64,000 nt of DNA from Pelmatolapia mariae (taxonomy: Eukaryota; Chordata; Actinopteri; Cichliformes; Cichlidae), in assembly GCF_036321145.2 (NCBI RefSeq), contig NC_086246.1:30494001-30558000 (forward strand), in the 5' to 3' direction. Under the pieces are notes generated by a model. That model was not told the origin of the DNA. It worked only from the letters and a program-made list of their open reading frames with translations, and searched no databases. This document shows positions 20,772 to 32,500 of this stretch, piece after piece; positions within the stretch are counted from its first letter, which is position 1; every line of letters begins with the position of its first letter. Position numbers and translations under genes: made by a program.

Positions 20772-22607
20772 GTCATGAACAGTGTTGGGTAAGTTACTTT
20801 AAATTAGTAACTTAGTTACATTACTAGTTACTTCTATCAAAAGTAACTCAGTTACTTCAAGTTACTCGTTACTTTCAAAGTAACTAGTTACTAGGGAAAG
20901 TAACTTTGGTTTTAATCAGAATTCTCTTGTTAATGTGTTGCTTCTGTAACTGGATACCCAGCAAGATTGCCAGTCTTCTAGCTTGCTTACTTGCCACAAG
21001 TGCACTGTGCCACCTACCAATAGAAAGGAAAAGATAATGTGCATATTTCCACGAGAGAAATCCCACGCCTGGACCGTCGTTGACTGCCGCCATGGTTCTA
21101 GCCTACGTCACAGCGTCATGTGTGCTTTTTACATCCAACACAAAAACTGCAGTCGTGGTGCTTTCGATTGTACTCAGAACTCGGAAATTCTGCCTTCTGA
21201 ATAGGAAGATGTAGGTAACACCAGACTGCAGATGAGCTGCATACAGGGCTGGACTGGGACAAAAAATCGTCCCGGGCATTTTGACTAGAGACCGGCCCAC
21301 CATTATAGGAAAAATTATAAAGCCTTTGAATGAAAACAAACACTGTTGTGACAGTGATGTACACTGTTCTGATGGTATATATGTATCAATCTATCAATTG
21401 TTTGTTGTAAGACTCAGATAATTATTTTTTAAAAGCGAGACATTTTAAATGAGAATAAGAAAGAAAAGTATTTCCTTGTCCCCCCCTTTCCCTGTTAATG
21501 CCCTACCTGGCCCCCCTGGCAACACTTTGCTAGACCCGCCCCAGCACAGTTACCAGCTGTCAGCTACATAAAAAAAGGATCCTGGTGTTATTTGTCTTTC
21601 AGAAACCGTTCATAACTTCCCTTCAACTCATTCCTGTCACCTAAAAGGTAAACCTGTTTCTCCATCACCTGTTCAGCTCTGATGATTCAGTAAGGACATC
21701 TCCTGGTTTTATCTTCATGTTTACCTCTCACCAGATAACCAAACCGATATCATGACCAGCAGCTTTTTACAGCTGTGGCTCCAGCAAACATCAGCTGATA
21801 CTAGAAATTAATATTAAATAAATTCTAACAACAGCTGATCAAGCTTAAACATGCTGCTGTTGTTTAGCGCGACATCCGCTGGTTTCCTCTTTCTGGCACA
21901 AAGTGGGCGATAAACAAACAAGAGAGAAAAGCCGATCAGCTGATCATTGATCAGTTTAATGATTGAAGTAGAAACAGGAGAGAATGAGAGAAGAAGAGGC
22001 AGCTGTGCAGCATAAACACAGAATAAATCCAGCTTTGTGTCTTTTTTCATTCTAGCTGAAGTCCGGGACAAATCGTGTTCCTTTTCATCTCAGTACGAAA
22101 CGCGTAATATTTTCTCTGAATACGAGACGATTCCGTTTTTTAGGGGAAGGTTGGAAACTCTAATAATTAACCTTGTGAACAAAATAAAGTTCAACATCAG
22201 TAACATCATAGCACCCACCCAGCTGTATAGAAACTCCGTCATGCTACGCAGTACGAAAAAGTCAGCATAACGAAAATAAACTCCACCTAAACTTGGTTTA
22301 TATCTGACCCAGATAGACTGCAGGTCATAACTTCTTACCTGAACCGGCGGCCGCCTCGGGTCTCTCCTTTTGCCTCCCCTTTCCCTCATCCACCTGCTGG
22401 CCACTTGCTAATGTTACTGAATCTGTGGAAGCTCCGTGATAGCCACCACACGAAGTAACGAATAACGAGCCTATCTAAATCCCAGTAACGAGTAACGCGT
22501 TCCTGGTTTTGGCATAATAACTAGTTACCGTGCTCGTTACCACAATAATAACGTAGTTACTGTAACGCGTTACTTAATAACGCGTTAGTCCCAACACTGG
22601 TCATGAA
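20772..22607. mobile_element. Non-autonomous hAT-like element (1.8 kb) with 8-bp target duplication
   Basis: The element is 20780-22599. It begins CAGTGTTGGGTAAGTTACTT and ends CCCAACACTG. The flanking duplication GTCATGAA is perfect (20772-20779 and 22600-22607). Both subterminal zones are rich in AGTTACTT and GTAACG units. A GGGCTGGACTGGGAC-type segment at about 21245-21545 looks like a separate nested repeat. No intact transposase. Confidence 0.9.
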
Positions 22608-22648
22608 TATTAGAATGTAGTTTAGCTTTAACCAGCAAAGGGACAAAT

Positions 22649-22686
22649 CATCAACTTAGAGTCAAACTCTTGACTCTAAGTTGATG
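22649..22686. repeat. Perfect 17-bp hairpin with 4-base loop
   Basis: Left arm CATCAACTTAGAGTCAA, loop ACTC, right arm the exact reverse complement. It lies 42 bp after the target duplication of the neighbouring hAT-like element. Confidence 0.9.
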
Positions 22687-22769
22687 TTAGTTTTGGAGCT
22701 TGGATCTTCATCACTGAAGCTCCAAGAAAAAATAAAATAAAAATTACTGAAACGTTCCCTGAAAAATTT

Positions 22770-23422
22770 TCACATTTTATGTATAAGATCTATGTTTTCT
22801 CTGCTGATCAAACTGGAGAAAACATGTGAAAACATGTGCCTGGAGTTAGCAACATCCCCCAAAAACCCGAAGAGTAGAGTCCTGGCCCCTAGCCCTGCCA
22901 GTGTAGCAGAAATGATGACGGATGATGATGGCAGCAGCAGCCGTTCTTCTCTGCGTGAGTAGCTTAATGTTGTTCGTGTGTAATTTACGTTGAGTAGGCT
23001 AACCATGTTATTAAATTAATGCATGTAAGGTGAACTAGCAAAAACCGTCGTAGTTACATGCGGCTGTCTTCTTGTTTGATGGCAGATACTCCCTTCACCC
23101 TGGCCAAAAAGGCTAAAATGACCAAAGAAAAAGTGGAAAACAGTTAAACATGAGAGGTTTTTGGACCAATTTTGTGTTTTTTTCCATTGATTAAGCACTG
23201 CTTCCAGCCAAGAGTGATACCATATATGCCCTATAGCTGCAGAAAAGGATAACATTGTTATCTTTTTACAAAAAAACCAGCTAAACATGAGAGGTTTTAG
23301 GACCAATTTTGTGTTCTCCATTCTTTAAGCACCGGTTTGAGCACCGTTTAAGCACCGGCACCGTTTCAAAAGTACCGGTTTGGCACCGGTATCGGATAAA
23401 ACCTAAACGATACCCATCCCTA
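22770..23422 (+). mobile_element. hAT-like element fragment, right end
   Basis: The right end is ACGATACCCATCCCTA, preceded by repeated ACCGGT units. The left part reads as a degraded short coding exon (CLELATSPKNPKSRVLAPS at about 22838-22895). A second exon-like segment follows GATGGCAG near 23086. Two direct copies of an AACATGAGAGGTTTT unit lie at about 23146 and 23285. No matching left end was found. Confidence 0.55.
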
Positions 23423-23581
23423 CTTGTTTTATTTTTTTAGTTTGGAAACTAAACAGGCTTAGAATAAAAGTAGAAAACTGCAACTCAGGAGGACAAAATG
23501 ATGATTCAACAATGTACAAAGTTGAGGAGTAATATATTTATAACTGTTTTATAATGGATAAAAAAAATAAACAAAATTTTT

Positions 23582-26089
23582 AGGGATTTCTATGAAACTT
23601 TATATACACCACAAATAAACCCATCTAAAAATGAAATTGATCAGTTTTTGGACAACATAACTCTTCCAAAATTATTAGACACCCAAGCAATGGCACTGGA
23701 TTCGCCACTGACGCCAGGTGAACTCCAGGAAGCCCTGATAAGTATGCCCAATAATAAGGCTCCAGGTCCAGACGGCTTTCCTGCAGAATTCTACAAAGAA
23801 TTCTGGACGATTCTAGCACCAGTTTTTCACAGAATGTTGCAGGAAATCAAAGAAAATGGTAGACTACCACCAAATATGAACTCTGCAAATATCAGTCTCT
23901 TACTAAAACCAGGCAAAGACCCTGTATTTGCCTCAAGCTATCGTCCAATATCCCTTATTAATGTAGACCTTAAAATAATCTGCAAAGCTCTCTCAAAGAG
24001 ATTAGAGAAAATAACCCCCCTTTTAATTCATCCTGACCAAACTGGTTTCATAAAAGGTAGGCACTCATCTACAAATACACGTAGATTACTTAATTTAATA
24101 GACTACTCATGCAGTAAAAACATTGAAACCATAATAATGTCTCTTGATGCAGAAAAAGCATTTGACAGAGTTAACTGGAAATTTCTATTTGCAACTTTAC
24201 ACAAATTTGGTTTTGGAACCTCTTTCATAAACTGGTTAAAAATATTATATAATTCCCCAACAGCATGTGTCAGAACAAATGACCAAACATCCTCCAGCTT
24301 CTGTCTCCTGAGGGGCACCAGGCAGGGATGCCCACTCTCCCCTTCACTGTTTGCAATTTTTATTGAGCCACTAGCAGCAGCAATTAGATAGAATTCAGTA
24401 ATTAAGGGCATAAAATGTAAGAATGTAGAACATAAAATCAGCCTTTATGCGGATGATGTGTTACTTTTTCTCCAAAACTCACAAACCAATATCTCTGGGG
24501 TGACTGCATTGATAAATTCTTTCTCAAGAGTCTCAGATTATTCAATTAACTGGACAAAATCTACAGTTCTTCCGATTAATTGCTCCTTCCATAATTCTTC
24601 TCCTATACCACTGCAATCTGGAAATATAAAATATTTAGGTATTAATGTCTCTCCTAAGCTTTCAGAATTAACTAAATTAAACCACATCCCGCTTTTAAAG
24701 ACAGTAGAAAGCGATCTGGCTAGATGGAAATCTTTACCCATATCACTCATGGGAAGGGTCGCCGCTATAAAAATGATGGTCTTGCCAAAAATAAACTATT
24801 TGTTTTCAATGATCCCAAATAAGCCATCACAAGATTGGTTCAGATCTCTAGACTCATATATTTCTAAATTCCTTTGGAAAGATAAACCCCCACGTATCAG
24901 CTTAAAAACATTACAAAGGACCAAGGATAAAGGAGGATTAGATCTGCCTAACTTTAATTACTATTTTTTAGCCAACAGGCTTCAGTTCATCTCTAGATGG
25001 TTTAAACACACCTTCTTAGATGAACCTTGGATAGATGTAGAACAGGCACTATGTAATAATCTAGAAATTTCAGACCTACCATTTATCAGTTCAAACATCA
25101 AACGACATGAATGCTTTAAAAGCATCAACATCAGCTCTTCTCTGACAGCATGGTGGGAGTTTCTAAAAATGACAGAGTCCTCATTAATCCCATGCAAACG
25201 TACACCTATCTGGAACAATCCGGACATATTACAAAACAATAATATGATAAACTTTCCAGATTGGAGTTGCAAAGGAATTAAATACTTGGAACATATATTG
25301 GAAGGAACAGACTTTATTTAGTTTGACAGACTAGTTACACAATATGGGATCAACAAGAAACGATTTTTGGAATATCAACAAATTAAATCCATAGTAAAAA
25401 AGAAATTTAATCCCAGTGAAGCTGAATTACAAACACCACCAAGTGTGGTACATTTTTTTAATCTAAAACCCCCCAAATTATTGTCTAAAATATACAGAAC
25501 GCTTTCTAAAATAGATGAATCAATATCCCTTCCTATTGCAAAATGGGAAGCAGATTTATCAATCAGCTTAGACCAAAACCTTTGGTCTCAGATATGCTTA
25601 AAAACCTTTCAATGGATCAGAAATCCCAGTTTGCAATTAATACAATACAAAATATTACATAGCGTGCACTATACTGGTCATAGGATGTTCAAGATGGGCT
25701 ATACGTCTTCCAACAACTGCTCACACTGTCTAGCAAATACACCGGACAATTACATCCACGCTCTTTGGTTCTGTCCACCAGTTCAGAAGTTTTGGCGTGA
25801 GATATGTGAAGACTTATCGAAGTGTCTGAAATGTAACATTCCAGCCTCCCCTTTAGTATGCTTGCTGAGCAACTTGGATGAGGTCACTGCAGAAATAAAC
25901 ACAGCCCACATTGTTTTTACAGCCCTATGCATTGCCAAGAAAACGGTCCTCCTTAACTGGAAAAATAAAAATAATCTTAATTCTAATCAATATAGAAATT
26001 ATCTATTAGATTACATTAGTCTTGATACAGCCTCTGCCACCACATTTGATCAATCCCTCTGGGCTCCTTTGATCGGCTTCATCACCTAG
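23582..26089 (+). pseudogene. LINE ORF2 (reverse transcriptase), two in-frame stops
   Basis: One frame runs from 23582 to TAG 26087-26089, interrupted only by TAG at 24389-24391 and TAG at 25319-25321. Seen in order: NNKAPGPDGFPAEFYK, the motif SLDAEKAFDRVNW, RQGCPLSPSLFA, YADDV (from 24446), an INWTKS thumb region and a C-terminal CSHCLANTPDNYIHALWFC zinc-finger-like motif. Each stop could come from a single-base change and no frameshift is needed, so the copy is fairly recent. Confidence 0.9.
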
Positions 26090-28310
26090 TGGGGGTGGGG
26101 GGTCATGGTTTGGTCCTGCCTTCGCTATTATGGTTGATATGGGGGTAGTGACGGCCTTAGGGCGTCTGGGGAGTCCCTAGGGACGTTTTCCCTGGAGGGC
26201 CTAACCCGGGGGATGTGGCCATGACCTGGTTAGGGGCTCTGATGGCTCCTAGATGGTGTTTTCCTTGTGGCTGCGTACAGCGGAGATAGGGGAGGGTCTG
26301 TACTGGCGGACGTTGGTTACTGGCCTGTTGGCCTGGTTGCCCCTGGGTGGGTCCGGGACGGGCGTGGAGGCTTGGGGGTCTGGGGGTGCTCCGCCCCCGG
26401 TCTGGGGTGCTGGCGGGGCCTTGGGGGCTTGGGTCCTGGCTGTTGTGTCGCCAGGGCTGTGGGCGGGTGGGTGCAGGGGGGCTCAGCCCCAGTGCAGGGG
26501 ACCTCTGGTGCATCAGCCCAACTAGGCCCGCTTGCCCCTCCCTTTCTTCCCTCCCCATCCTCAGCTACCTCCCTCTTCCCGCTCTACCACACCCACCCAC
26601 ACACGCAGGGCTTGGGGTGCAGATATGTCACCAGGGTGCAGGGGAGGCACTCCCCCTCTGTCCCCTTCTGGCCACCTGTGCCTCAATTTTATTCTGCAAC
26701 CTAGACATCCACATTACTCACACTCTCACATAACACATACATATAGGGCCTTGGGGGTGGGCACATTTTACAGCATCCAGAGGATGGTCGGTGTATTCCA
26801 ACCCACCTCTGGCGCTGGTGCCCTACCCTCAATTTTAATGCATATAGACGCTGAGGGTTTTCGGGAGGAGCCGTGCTGCTCTCTGGCAGGATGCACCATG
26901 CCCTCCTGTGTTTTAAATGCACTTTAGAACAGCACACAGCAACACTACATATGAGCGGGCAGAGGGAGGTTTGGGGTCTTCACTCACCCCGGTTCTGTTA
27001 GCCATCAGGGCTGGGGGGCTGGGAGGAGGTGCTGGCCGTCAGATTGGGGTCTGTGATGCGGGGCCTCCCTACTACTGCAGATAAGGAGGCGGTCCGCTTG
27101 CCTCCACCCCAGAGAGAAGGGTTACACCTCCTGGGTCTAGGTGCGGCTTGCCCCTCTGGGGGCGGGGGTACCTGGACCTGGGATATAGAGTATGTTTGGG
27201 GAGTGTGATTGTCTGTGCAGTGTCTATTTGTGTCTGTCTACACGTTGGGTAAGTGCCGAGTATTTGGTTGTGTATATGGGGGTGGGAATACACGTTTGAG
27301 TCTGCGTGCGCCTGTTCGTCTGTGTCTATATGTCAGGTTGGGTCTTAGACTCCACCTCTCTGGGAACATCTCAGGCCCTCCAAAGTACGGAGGCCTATCT
27401 CCCCTCACCACACTCCCTGCCGGTGGCTGATGCCCTCAGACGTTGGTGTGCTGGTGGTTCTTGTCGACTGGGGCTGGGCACTCATGTATGTACCGGCTCA
27501 CTCCTGGTGGCCGATTGGCGGGGCCTGGCGCCTGTGGCCCGGCTGGGCCCCTTCCGGGGGGTGGGGTGTCCTCAGGCCTCTGGCCTCTGGGCCTGAAGCT
27601 CGGTCCTCTCTGGCGCAGCTGGCTGCCGGCAGAGCCCGCGGGCACACCACTGCAACCCCCTCTGGCCTCTGCTCTGTGGCTGCTGGGTGACCTCTCGTTT
27701 GGGGCTCTACTCAGCTCTTCCCAGGAGGGTGGCACGGTTCCCCCCCCCTTTGGTGGTCCTCCTTGGGTCCTCGTACTCTGGGGCCTCTAGATGTCTGGGG
27801 CCTGGATCTCCTCCATACCTGCTTCATGCCCTGGGGGACGGGGCTATGGCTCCCCACACTCCCTAGCAGATCGTTACATGGAGAAACCTTTGGAATACAA
27901 GCATGCTTATCCACACAGGTGTACACACGGGTGTTCACAGACACAAACTACACCTTTCTTGGCTGCTACCTCAAAGCACATTGTGCGCTGTCTATCTTGC
28001 GTGCTGCACAATAACATTTAATATTTAGTATCTACTGTTATCTACTGCTAGCTAGTTTATTGTGATGGTGCTGTATTTATTATGTTGCTGTTTTTTGTTT
28101 GTTTGTTTTCTATTCTGTTTTTTTTTCTCCATACAGGTGATCCAGGTGTTTTGTTTGTTTTCTCTTTCTTTCTTCTCCCCTTTCTCACCATCTCTTCTCC
28201 CCTCTATTTTTCTTTCTCCCCCTCTTTCTTTCATTCTTTCTCCCTGTCCTATCCCCCAGTCATGTCTGTCCCGACTGTAACAACCGAAAATAAAATAAAT
28301 ACATAACTAT
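26090..28310 (+). other. GC-rich 3' region of the LINE
   Basis: About 2.2 kb of GC-rich, G/T- and C-rich sequence, then a pyrimidine-rich tract (28080-28260) and an A-rich end. Several long frames occur on both strands, but composition explains them. The same sequence, diverged, is in the second copy at 51055-51840 and 52884-53340. Confidence 0.75.
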
Positions 28311-28471
28311 AATAAAGGTCAATCAAATGGACCAATATGGCAAGGCCATGATGATCCACTTGGTAAAGTAAATCCGCTTGGCATCTCTCTTGGCCTTAAG
28401 ACAACAATTCTGATGGCTAAAGATCCAAACGGGACAGGGGGAAGGAAAAAAAATTAAAAAAAATGGATAAA

Positions 28472-28988
28472 GCCATTATAGGTAAGCTAAAGTCTAGCTA
28501 TCATTTCATCATTCTAACAGCAAAATTAAAAATTACAATGAGCCCTGGCTGCTCACTAAACTTGTATCCATTAGACAATAATGTGCAAATGTCTCTGAGC
28601 AGTTTGTAAATTCATGTTTCGGGTCACTGCCGCTCAGTGATTCCTCTCAGAAATCAGATGTTTTCTCTGCTGCAGCAAACTAAGTGCACCTGACATGAAC
28701 TGAAGTGTCTCAGCTGAATTGAGCTTCAGAGAAACCAAACACACAGATATGCACCATGAACTTGAAAAGACAGAAAAACAACATGTGAATTCTGGAATAA
28801 TCTTCCATCTTTAAAGGACCAAATGCAAAACTTTTTTTTTTTTTACAAGGAATCATTTAAAACAGTTTAAAACATCAACTGATTAAATCCATGAATCTGA
28901 AAACGTGTTTCTGAGTGATAGAAACAGACTGAACTATCTGTTCAACAGTCAGTCCTTCTCTAACAGGAGGACACTCTGTACACTCAAC
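28472..28988. other. 3' flank of gene B
   Basis: Sequence between the LINE and the stop codon of gene B. It probably includes the 3' UTR. No AATAAA was seen on the minus strand in this interval, so the polyadenylation site is not defined. Confidence 0.5.
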
Positions 28989-29569
28989 TCAGCACAAACA
29001 CACTGAGGAACCAGAAAACCAGACTGTAAATCCAGGATAAAGAGGTTCAGTGAATTTGGTGTTGAAGGTGTGGAGGTGGATCGGAGTGTCAGAGGAGACT
29101 CTGTAGAAGGACAGAGTGCCAGCAGGACAGTCCACATACACTGCTACTCTGTTAGAGACAGAGGACGAAGGGGGGTACAGATATGTTTCTCTGTTACTGT
29201 GTAAGACAGAGTAACCCTTAACATCAGAGCAGAACAGGCTCCAGGACTCATCATTCCTTCCAAATACGCAATGTTTACTGTTTTCACAGTCTTCACTATC
29301 TCCTTTCCTTTTGATTGTTCCGTAACTCACTGATATATAAACCTCCCCTCTCCACTCGACCTCCCAGTAACAGCGACCAGTCAGACAATCTCCACACAGC
29401 AGCTGAGGATACCCATTGTCAAATCTGTCTGGATGATCAGGATGTGACTGAACCTCCTCCACATGTGTCACCTTCCTGTTGTTGTCAGAGAGTTTAAGTT
29501 CTCTGTTTACTGTGTTTGTGTTGATTGTGAGTTGACAGGAATCTGATGGAGAGAACAAACACAATCCAG
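28989..29569 (-). CDS. nlrc3-like: Gene B exon 11: PRY-SPRY (B30.2) domain and stop
   Basis: A 581-nt final exon with acceptor ACTGCAG and stop TGA at 28991-28989. It encodes the PRY part (SCQLTINTNTVNRELKLSDN), then CYWEVEWRGEVYISVSY and SWSLFCSDVKGYSV, and the end FYRVSSDTPIHLHTFNT to LYPGFTVWF. All core B30.2 blocks are present. The domain is expected to bind protein or other ligands and to give recognition specificity. Confidence 0.92.
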
Positions 29570-32500
29570 CTGCAGTTATTGATCCATCATCTGTTCATTG
29601 ATTGACACTTTGATGATGACTCCTGACATCAGAGATGTGAATGAGTGATTTGACAGTCTGAAGATGGTTGAATGTGTGCTGCTTTGTTTTCATGAATCAC
29701 ATTAAAAACACACTTACACTTCCTCAGACCTGGTCTCAACCATTGTTCTCCAGCAGGCTCCACCCTGAAAGGAGGAGGGGGGTCAGACCAGCACAGTCTC
29801 TTTCAGCATGCACACATGGACATTACATCACTCTCATACACATACTGTTAGACACTGATAAAGGAAAAATCTGGACATGTCCACTTCAATCCATACATGG
29901 ATTAAATTACTGATGAGTTGGATAATGACACAAATGTATTCATAAACAGTATTTATTCGGTGTGTGTATTGTACAGCCTGACTTGTTGTCAGGATGAAGG
30001 ATCTGCAATTGCACTCAGTCCTGCACTGTGGCTGGAACAGTTACTGCTGGATGAGTTGCTCAGGGATTGAATCCATAAAGTCAAAGTATGGCTCCAGTAA
30101 TTTCTTGATCAGTGCATTGATAAGATAAGCACTTCAATTGTGTGTGATCATCTCGATCCTTTATCTCCTTTGACCATGTATTAGAAAGTGCCTGGAAACT
30201 TTTACAAAGCTCTGAGAAAAAGGCTCAACTTTCATCAGCCTCTTAAATCAGCTGCTTCATATTTTAGTGCAGATACAGTAATTAGTTTTTTTTCCTTTAA
30301 AGGGGACAGATAGCATTAATCACTCTGTCACCTGTTCATTTGAAGTGCAGCAGAAATGTTCCTGTTTTAAACACAGTTTGGGAATTTTTTTGTTCTCATA
30401 TCTTTGATGTGTTGCTCTGAGAGTTGTGGACAATCACTGTTGGAGTGCCCAACAGTAGGCAGGTTACTGCAGTTCCTGATAAAATGACTCATATTCATCA
30501 CTGAAAGGTTCTGTTGTTTTAAGTTAATGAGATAAGAGCCTCTCTTGAAGTGAAAACTCAACTATATGGAAGCAATGATGTGCTTAGTTTAATGCAGTTT
30601 GAGCTGAGTTAGATTTGAAACTGTCTTAAATCTCCACGTAGCAGCCCACATGCATTTTAGAAGCCTTGTATCTCTCTGCGTCTCTCTCTGAAATTAGAGC
30701 AGAGCTTCAGCAGCTTGTCTAATTAACTTCATTCAGGCCAGACTTCTGAAGCTAAACATAATGAGACAGCAGACACTTCATGATGTTACAGTTCAAATGT
30801 CTTTTTACCCTTATGTTAAGTGTGATTAATATTTACAGTGAAAATGGCACAAAATACATCAAGCTGACCATTTTAAAAAAAATATATATATATCAATAAG
30901 GAATGATACTTTGGACAGATGTGAATCTATAAAAGGATCATTAAAGTGAAAATTACATGAACTGATTCATTCATTATTTTCAATTAAAATGATCTAAAAA
31001 GGTGGTAAAGAACTGTGCACGGCTGTATTGAATTAAACATTACTGATTAAAACTGTGACCTTCAATATCTCAACATTCCCGTTATGTTTAATGGTAAAGG
31101 GCACCCCCCTGTCTTTGATCCCACTCAGTTTTCTTCTAACATCCATAAACCTGAATGATCTGTTGGATCATGTTTGACAAGCCAGTACATTTAAGCAGCA
31201 ACAGTCACTACGTCACTAAAAGACAAATTTAATGTCCTTTAATAAGAACATTAGACATGTAAATAATCCACACTGCTTTTCAGGCAATTAAATAAATTAA
31301 TTGCTAAATTAAATAACTCTGTGAGTGTAATGTTCATCTGGAGTGAAATTAGTCTGTGGAAATGGAAGATTTTTTGTAATGGCGTTATTAATTCATAATT
31401 CATTAATATTTGAAATTTATGGGATTCTCACATGTTGTGCGCATCAGTATTTTTTGGTGATCTACTAAATCATTGATTACAGATCAAATTTATTGGCTAA
31501 TGTGGAAATCACCAGAAGGTCCTTTTATTTTGAAATCAGGTCTTAGTTTCTCCTGCTGTAATACCTGGTACACACTGAGCAGACAGGGCATTAAGACCAC
31601 CTGCCTAATATCATGTTGGTCCCCCTTTTGCTCCCAAAATAGCAAACAGTTGTGATGTGCTGTGTATTCTGGCACATAAAAACTATATCTAACCATATGT
31701 GGTTATATACCAGATTTAAGTTTTTTGGCAGTTCAAGCTACAGTGGTTTGTCCGTTAAATGGGACCACAGGGCCCAGTCTTTACCCAACATGCATCAGTG
31801 AGCTTTAGTCGCTCATGACCCTGTCGTTGGTTCACCACTGTTACTTGCCTGGACCACTTTTGATAGATATTGACCACTGCAGACTGGGAATGCCGAATAA
31901 GAGATGCTCTTATCCAGTTGTCCAGACATCACAATTTTGCCATTGTTAAGCTCTCTCAAATTGTTACATTTGCCCATATTTCCTGCTTCTAACTCAGTGT
32001 TGAAGACAAGGTATTCACTTGCTCCCTGATCTATCCCACCAACTAACAGGTTAGTGTTATTCACTTTACCTGATAGTGGTCATAATGTTTTGCCTGATCT
32101 GTTTAAACATATAATACAAAATAAGCTGTTTTGACTGCAGTGAAATGCTGGTTCAGATGCTTTTGCTCTTGCTTTAAAAGTTGTTGTTTTTTTATGTTTT
32201 TGTGTTGCTTTAAATCCCATTATTCTATTTTGTGAACTGATTTAGCAAAACCACTGACTTTTGTTTATAAAAAGTGCAATAAATAAGTAAATAAAAAATG
32301 TTTAATTCTGTAAGCTTGCATGCTTCAAAATGTGCAGAAAACATTTTCCTGTGGTTCTACCACAGTTCTGATTATAAATCTTTACTAATGACTCATTTTT
32401 AATCAAGCCAGGCTGAAATGTTCTCTAAATGGTGACCGCCAATCAGTGTAAGTTACTTTAAAAAAGTTATTAATTACTAATTACTTAAACAAGATTGTAT

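Larger units (their letters stand above)
23563..28461 (+). mobile_element. L1/Tx1-like LINE, 5' truncated
   Basis: It holds the reverse transcriptase and C-terminal part of ORF2 and a 2.3-kb GC-rich 3' region. The endonuclease domain is absent. AATGGATAAA occurs at 23553-23562 and 28462-28471 and may be the target-site duplication. The element ends about 530 bp beyond the stop codon of NLR gene B, in opposite orientation. A second copy of the same family is at 51055-53355. Confidence 0.85.

Noticed and set aside
21103..22404. Several 70-104-codon frames
   Set aside because: Inside the 20780-22599 hAT-like element; overlapping on both strands without transposase motifs.
26157..27944. Many long frames on both strands (for example 26267-26704 and 27443-27790)
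   Set aside because: They lie in the GC-rich LINE 3' region, where stops are rare by composition; no frame is preserved in the second copy at 51055-51830.
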